This document shows, piece after piece, positions 34,413 through 64,000 of a stretch of 64,000 bases of DNA. This DNA comes from Heligmosomoides polygyrus polygyrus (Eukaryota; Nematoda; Chromadorea; Rhabditida; Heligmosomidae): positions 111,184,221 through 111,248,220 of the forward strand of contig OX377202.1 of the NCBI GenBank assembly GCA_947396885.1, written 5' to 3'. The notes beneath the pieces were generated by a model. It was not told the origin of the DNA. It saw only the letters and a program-made list of their open reading frames with translations, and made no database searches. The translations under genes were made by a program, and so were the position numbers. How positions within the stretch are numbered: position 1 is the first letter of the stretch; each line of letters starts with the position of its first letter.

Positions 34413-34535
34413 GGCCCCGTTTATACTTCGTCGCGGCGCGACGCAGTGAGGCCAGATTGATCGATCGCGTCGCACAATCAATATGGCCACTATACGTGGC
34501 GTCGCGTCGCGCCGCGACGAAGTATAAACGGGGCC
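34413..34535. mobile_element. Hairpin MITE, second intact copy
   Basis: Same ends and core as 31345-31477 but slightly shorter, with the loop in the opposite orientation. The flanking duplication is not clear. Confidence 0.78.
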
Positions 34536-34539
34536 GAAG

Positions 34540-35960
34540 CGGCTTGCTATGCAAACAAGGCGTAAGAGTATTCCCCAAGTGCACTGCATGCTCTCCGACT
34601 CCGTATTTTTTCTGAATTTGGCGAGACACATGTCTGATGATCGTTACACGGACTGTTTTTCACGGTTTTGGCATGCTGTGCAGCGCTTAATACAAAGAAG
34701 CGTTACATCTACTATTGTGCGTATACTTTGCTCTTTCGTTCATTCAGTCCTCTAGCAGGAAGGCGGCTCTTGATCTCTTGGAAACTTTCTAACCCTCATC
34801 CGGTCGGAATATGTGTGCAATGACGTCCTATAAATTAATCATCAAGCTCTGCATCTCAGTTTGTTCGCTGTTGTTTTTCACTAATTACTATATTATGAGC
34901 GCACTTAAGTGCAGCTATAAATATATAGATCAACAAAAAGATGACGTCAAGAAAATGGGCTGCATTATCTTTGCAATTTATAAAGCCATAGGCATCTGGC
35001 ATACACTCGTGTTGTTATCTTATCTACAGAAACGCCTGCCCCGTCCTGATCACCGATCCGATAAGCGCTAAGGAAGGTTTACGAGTACGACACCATTCAT
35101 CTAGACAAGTTCAATGCTTAGCTTAACTTCGTCTTACAACTGAATCTGGCGTTTAATGTCTTAGTTTCAGGAAAACGTAATTCTTGGATAAAATGTGCAC
35201 ATCATCCATTCATCCGCTTGTCGATTAGATTTCAAAAAATTGTTGAGTTTCAATGCTTTTCGCCGGCAGCTTTTTGAAGCAAAACCTTTCCATGGATGTG
35301 ACTTCTTAGGTGCACCATCTATCCGAGGGTGATGGAGTAGGATAATTTGTGCTGACAACTGTAACAGTGATGAAAATTTCATACATCATTGGATCCCCAG
35401 CATACTCTACGGGCCCCAGTAAGGCTTAAAGTGCGAAATTCCAGTTCTTAAGAGTGTGGGCACGTTCTAGCGAGGATATCATCCCGAACACGTGGCCCAG
35501 GTATAAGCTTCTTAGCGCACCACCGGTTTCTTCGATGCTCGCGTCAGTCTTAGCAGCTCCTTCCTCAATATTTTTGTGTCAGACAGTCCTGCTCCTTTGC
35601 AATGTGGTCTCTTGTAACTCACCGATGAAAATATAATGAGTTCAGTCAACCATGTCATAACTCGGCGTTGGTGCAGTTCTTGTTTGAAGGAACCCAATAG
35701 CGTCTTGCCCCAACACCCTCTACCTAGACGCTCAAGAACCCCAAGTGCTATTTCGTGATGTGAGAGCGCTTGTGCAGTTTCAACGGAGGGGTGGTGAGGC
35801 ATAGGAGAGGAAAGAATTGTTCCAACTGTAGATGGTCCCTCCAAGCTAGGACTGCACCCCAGCATTCTCAATCACGGCTGATGGAATGAGATGCAAATCT
35901 AAACCAGGGAGGTGTTCACCTTGCAGCTCTTCAATCCTGTCAGTTTATCCTAGCCGAAAC
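34540..35960. other. Intergenic stretch, no recognised gene
   Basis: A 119-codon minus-strand frame (35512-35871) and an 86-codon plus-strand frame (34811-35071) are open but lack recognisable features. Confidence 0.4.
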
Positions 35961-35965
35961 AATCT

Positions 35966-37716
35966 TACAAGGAAAGGTTCTCAACTCAAGGTGAGCTTTT
36001 GCGATGCTTTTTTAAAAGGATGTAGGGCAGTGTGAGCGGAGTCCAAAACCACAGTTAGTTTTTGCTGAACGCTTCTTAAACACCGGAGAAAAATTTGTAA
36101 AAACGTGTGCGCTCATCAACCCCTATCACACCCCATGAGATATGCCTCAGTGGCGCAGTCGGTTGGAGTGCCTACTCATAGGAGCACACCGGTGGGCTTT
36201 TGAGTTCGAATCCGCATACTAGCAACATCTTTGCACATATTAGTTTGTTGTTATTACGCTTTCTCATGAGCACAGGAGTCAACTTTAGACCACCAATGCT
36301 TACAACAAACCAAGGCTGTATATTTGCGCACTCATATGTGGTAATTTTCAACCATGCGTATCTGCACCACGACCATATCCTACCATATCACCCATAATAT
36401 CGTCTGCACACAAATACGCATACCTCACAGTTGAATATTATTAGGTTGGTGAAAGTCTTGTACCAAAAATTTTTAAAAAATTTGTCAAGATTTAACAGGA
36501 ACTTCCAAGGACTGTTTGGTGCTACGTTGTTGTAGCACAAACATTCTAGAATATTTCGCATACGTGGCAATTTGCTTTTGATGCAAATAAACACTACGAT
36601 TTCAATGAAGACTGACCGACTCCGTGACTCGGACAAGCCTTCGCGACTGACTATCGCTCAGTCTCTCATTGTTCGTTTTCGTAAGAAGGACTTTCTCGAG
36701 AATGTCGTCACGGGAGATGAATCCTGAGTCTTCCTTGTTAACCATGCTCGGAAGGCCCAGTGGCTCCCTCAAGGAGAACCACAACTTCAAGGTGGACATC
36801 CAACAGAGGAAGGTAATGCTGTGCTGTTGGTGGGATTCTCGAGGAATGCTCTATCTTGACCTCCTTAACGACGGCACCGCAGTAACAGCGAACATCTACG
36901 CTACACAGCTGCAGAAGCTGAACAAGGCCATGTCGCGGAAATGGTGCGGCGGAAGAATGCTTACCTTCTTGACGACAATGCTCGCCCCCACGTTGCAAGA
37001 TCGTCTCGCCAGAAGTTGCAGGAGCTTAGGTGGGAGGTGCTGCCCCACCCACCGTACTCTCTAGATCTTGCGCCATCGGACTATTACCTCTTCCTAGCCC
37101 TCAAGCAACACTTTGGGGAAAGGTGCTTCAACGACCGAACCGAACTGGAATCCGAAGTGTGCGCACTTCTTCGAGTCACAACCAACTTAATTCTGAAAGG
37201 AGGGTATGATCTTCCCATCAGTTGGCAGAAGGTTGTAGATGTAAATGGTAGTTACTTTGTAGATCGAAGTCGCTCGCAAAAAAAAAACAAAATTTTGAAA
37301 AAAATACGCTTTGGTGCAAGACTTTTTCACCAACCTAATATGAACCCAGTTCATATCGGTACATTAGTGTACTTAGAATATCAAAAAAGTGCACAAAACG
37401 GTCTAGAATTGACTCCTGTGATCATGAAGAACGTAATGTTAACAAAATAACATGTGCAAAGGTATTGGCAGTGCGCGGCTCGAACTCAAAAGTCCACCGG
37501 TGCGCTCCCATGAGGCGGCACTTCTACCGACTGCGCCGCCGAGAAACATCTCGTGGAGCTTGTGGCGCACACCTTCACACCTCATTTTCCGGTCTTAAAA
37601 AAGCGCTCAGCAAAAAATAACTGTACTTCAGAAGTCCGCTCACACGGCGCTACACCCTGTCAAAATAACATCGCAAAAGCTCACCATCACTGGGGACCTT
37701 TCCTGGTTAGATGACC
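35966..37716. mobile_element. Inverted-repeat element with Met-like tRNA cores, spacer invaded by a mariner
   Basis: Arms at 35966-36235 and about 37465-37716. The outer module (GGTGAGCTTTTGCGATGC ... GTCCAAAACCACAGTTAG) is shared with the element at 43958-45548, but the core differs: GCCTCAGTGGCGCAGTCGGT with a CAT loop and B-box GAGTTCGAATCC, resembling tRNA-Met. The right arm mirrors it (ACTGCGCCGCC). The mariner at 36441-37338 lies in the spacer. Confidence 0.7.
36441..37338 (+). mobile_element. mariner element with intact ends and degraded transposase
   Basis: Ends TTAGGTTGGTGAAAGTCTTG and its complement (AGACTTTTTCACCAACCTAA), each next to TA. Transposase blocks in order: NHARKAQWLPQGEPQ, then YLLDDNARPHVARSSRQKL, EVLPHPPYSLDLAPSDYYLF and FNDRTELESEV, in different frames with stops. 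At 898 bp it is shorter than autonomous mariners (about 1.3 kb). Confidence 0.88.
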
Positions 37717-37859
37717 TTCAACAGCTACAATGTAAATGTGCGCAAGCCTAATGTCTCCACGTTGAAAGCTTTCGAACACATTGTTAGGGTTTTCTGGAGG
37801 AAAATGAGTGTAGACCCTTCTTCCTACACTTGCATCTAATTGATTAAGACAATCCCTCA

Positions 37860-38060
37860 GGTAGAGCGCGTAGTAGCGCAGCCGGAAGAGGCGCCGACAG
37901 TTGCGTCCAATCTGATTGAAGAGTCTAGGATCGGATTTCCCGCCCAGGCCAACCAGGCTTTCTATTGCTTCAGGGTCGGTGAATTAGTACCAGGATTGTC
38001 TGGGAAGGATAAAACACCAACTTCTCCATCGGCTGGTCACCGCAAGTTGTTGCATAGGCC
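37860..38060 (+). mobile_element. tRNA-derived SINE, 3'-truncated copy
   Basis: Contains GTAGCGCAGCCGGAAGAGGC, GGATTTCCCGCCCAGGCC and the central TGTCTGGGAAGGATAAA block. The match stops near 38060, before the usual tail. Confidence 0.65.
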
Positions 38061-38212
38061 AAAGCTACAGTTAGCAAGCACTCGTTTACTGTCAAGTCAG
38101 CTTATTTCAGGCTCACTAAAGCTTAACGCTCCCCTGCTCTCTTCTCTCATTTAAAAGGTTGGCGCTTACAAGCACCACTTACCTGGAGATTTCAACAGTA
38201 GGTAGGAGCGGC

Positions 38213-38537
38213 TCAAGCGTTGTATATGGACAGAATCGCCTCTCTCTGGGAAACAATAAAATTCAAATATCTCCACCCCAATACAACTCTGCGCAGAGTT
38301 AGGGACGACGGAAGTTGGCCCGTTGGCGGCGTTAGTCCTATGCTTGCACATGGAGGGCGGGCTCAAGTTGGCTGGAAACAGCGATCATGGGAATTACGCC
38401 GTAGCTCAATCCACTACGCCAGCGCCGCTCGCTCGTCATCGCTGCTTCCAGCCAACTTGAGCCCGCCCTTCGCGCGCAGGCAGGGGTACAACGTTGTTTA
38501 CCAGAGAGAGGCGATTCTGCCCATATACAACACTTGG
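38213..38537. mobile_element. Palindromic element upstream of the GH31 gene
   Basis: Outer arms GTTGTATATGGACAGAATCG / CGATTCTGCCCATATACAAC and inner arms GGGCGGGCTCAAGTTGGCTG / CAGCCAACTTGAGCCCGCCC, with a central unpaired part near 38400. No coding capacity. Confidence 0.8.
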
Positions 38538-38715
38538 GTCGTTCCGATTTACCGTTGAGATAGTCTTCTGGTTAGCCTGGATTTCACCTTACTCGGATGT
38601 TGCGGCTGTTTTGTACTCTTGCTTTTTAAGCATTGTTAGTTGTTCTGGTCCGATTACATTTCTAGCGTCTGTCTTGAACGGCGTAACAAGTAACAATATC
38701 CTTGTCAATACCGTT

Positions 38716-38821
38716 CAAGTTGCTTCCACGATATCCCGCAGAAGAAGGATGCGTGGCGCATCCCGCAAAAAAAAGATTGACCACTGCCGACTTTTATCTC
38801 TTATCCTCATTCTTCAGGGGG
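38716..38821 (+). promoter_or_regulatory. SINE-tail fragment with likely spliced-leader acceptor for the GH31 gene
   Basis: The stretch from about 38716 matches the 3' part of the window's SINE (CACGATATCCCG, GCGTGGCGCATCCC, the TTATCC-type tail). TCATTCTTCAG ends at 38817, only 4 nt before the ATG at 38822. The acceptor's pyrimid-rich tract therefore appears to lie in or directly beside SINE-tail sequence. That it is used for SL trans-splicing is inference. Confidence 0.5.
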
Positions 38822-63390
<24,569 letters not shown>

Positions 63391-63501
63391 CGTATAGCGT
63401 AGCCATAGTATGGGAGAACGTAGAGGATACTGTATAGGAGTAACGATTTTCAAGCACACTGTGATTCATGATATTACCGTAACTTTTGAAGAGCACATAA
63501 G

Positions 63502-63507
63502 AATAAA
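63502..63507 (+). terminator. Candidate poly(A) signal of the GH31 gene
   Basis: First AATAAA after the stop, 112 nt downstream. Another lies at 63560-63565. Confidence 0.4.
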
Positions 63508-63660
63508 GGGATTGAACTTTCTGTTTCCACTTGTCAGGAACATCAGATGTACGACACAGAATAAAAGTGCGACGATAATGCGGTCGCCCACATGCCTTTG
63601 CGAGCAACTGAGATTTGAACTGACAGAAACGTACACTAGGGCGAACGGTTGATCTCTAGA

Positions 63661-64000
63661 ATATCAGGGTGTCCGGAAAGTTTTGAGTTTTTGATGCATC
63701 CGAATGAAATGACATATCTCCCCACAGGTTCTGCGTTATATCATGTTGCTCTACTTACTTCTTGACCATAGCATTCTGATCTAAACCCCTATCGCCTTGT
63801 CCCCTAGATTACGAAAATTCGTCAGTCTTATCACGTCCAGGCGAACTGACTACCGCATCATTTTGCTTCGATGCTTCCACTCCGGCTTGAACCCAATTGA
63901 GCCCCATCAGCAGGTTGTGTCGTTGATTAGCCTCGATTCCCCCTCCACTGCTACGGTGTACTGTTAGTTCGATCGATTTGCAAAAGAAGACTTCACCGTC
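63661..64000. mobile_element. Possible Tc/mariner-type terminus running off the window
   Basis: CAGGGTGTCCGGAAAGTTTTG at about 63666 resembles the GGGTGTCC-x-AAAGT terminal repeat common in Tc/mariner elements. No second end is in the window and no transposase is readable. Confidence 0.3.

Overview
The window reads as nuclear DNA of a nematode, most likely a clade V (strongylid, hookworm-like) worm. The evidence is split genes with TTTCAG-type acceptors, trans-splice-like acceptors just upstream of both first ATGs, an RTE-type retrotransposon, mariner elements with TA target duplications, and long introns packed with repeats. The species is inference. Coordinates below come from reading splice sites and frames by eye; no search was run.

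Two split genes on the + strand make up most of the window. (1) At 12,791-32,148 lies an L-fucose kinase (fucokinase) gene. Its N-terminal pyrophosphorylase-like half and its C-terminal GHMP-kinase half are both recognisable, and 20 exons can be chained by phase. One exon needs a one-base frame correction, and roughly 200-250 residues of the usual middle are not found, so it is either damaged or incompletely seen. (2) At 38,822-63,390 lies a glycoside hydrolase family 31 alpha-glucosidase (acid alpha-glucosidase/maltase type). It has 24 exons in perfect phase coding for 964 residues, with signal peptide, a modified trefoil domain, both catalytic aspartates and a natural stop. Both proteins act on sugars (fucose salvage and alpha-glucoside hydrolysis), but nothing shows they are co-regulated.

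Region by region: 1-12,790 is gene-poor. It holds a SINE, a mariner with a deleted RTE copy nested in it, remnants of a second mariner in opposite orientations, a minisatellite and hairpins. 12,791-32,148 is the fucokinase; its 7.2 kb fifth intron carries a palindromic element invaded twice by inverted-repeat elements, and then a full-length RTE retrotransposon with a 1007-residue ORF. A Penelope-like GIY-YIG remnant, SINEs and hairpin MITEs lie in other introns. 32,149-38,821 is intergenic, with a third mariner inside the spacer of a tRNA-bearing inverted repeat. 38,822-63,390 is the GH31 gene; its introns hold three copies of a ~1.05 kb palindrome, two hAT elements with 8-bp duplications, a 5'-truncated antisense reverse transcriptase, SINEs and tRNA-like inverted repeats.

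The most unusual signal is the abundance of inverted-repeat elements whose arms carry tRNA-like modules with A-box and B-box sequences. Different elements carry different cores (Asp-like, Met-like, Glu-like by eye) and share outer or inner modules in different combinations. Several, and the three long palindromes, lie in the introns of one gene, so its primary transcript should be rich in long hairpins.
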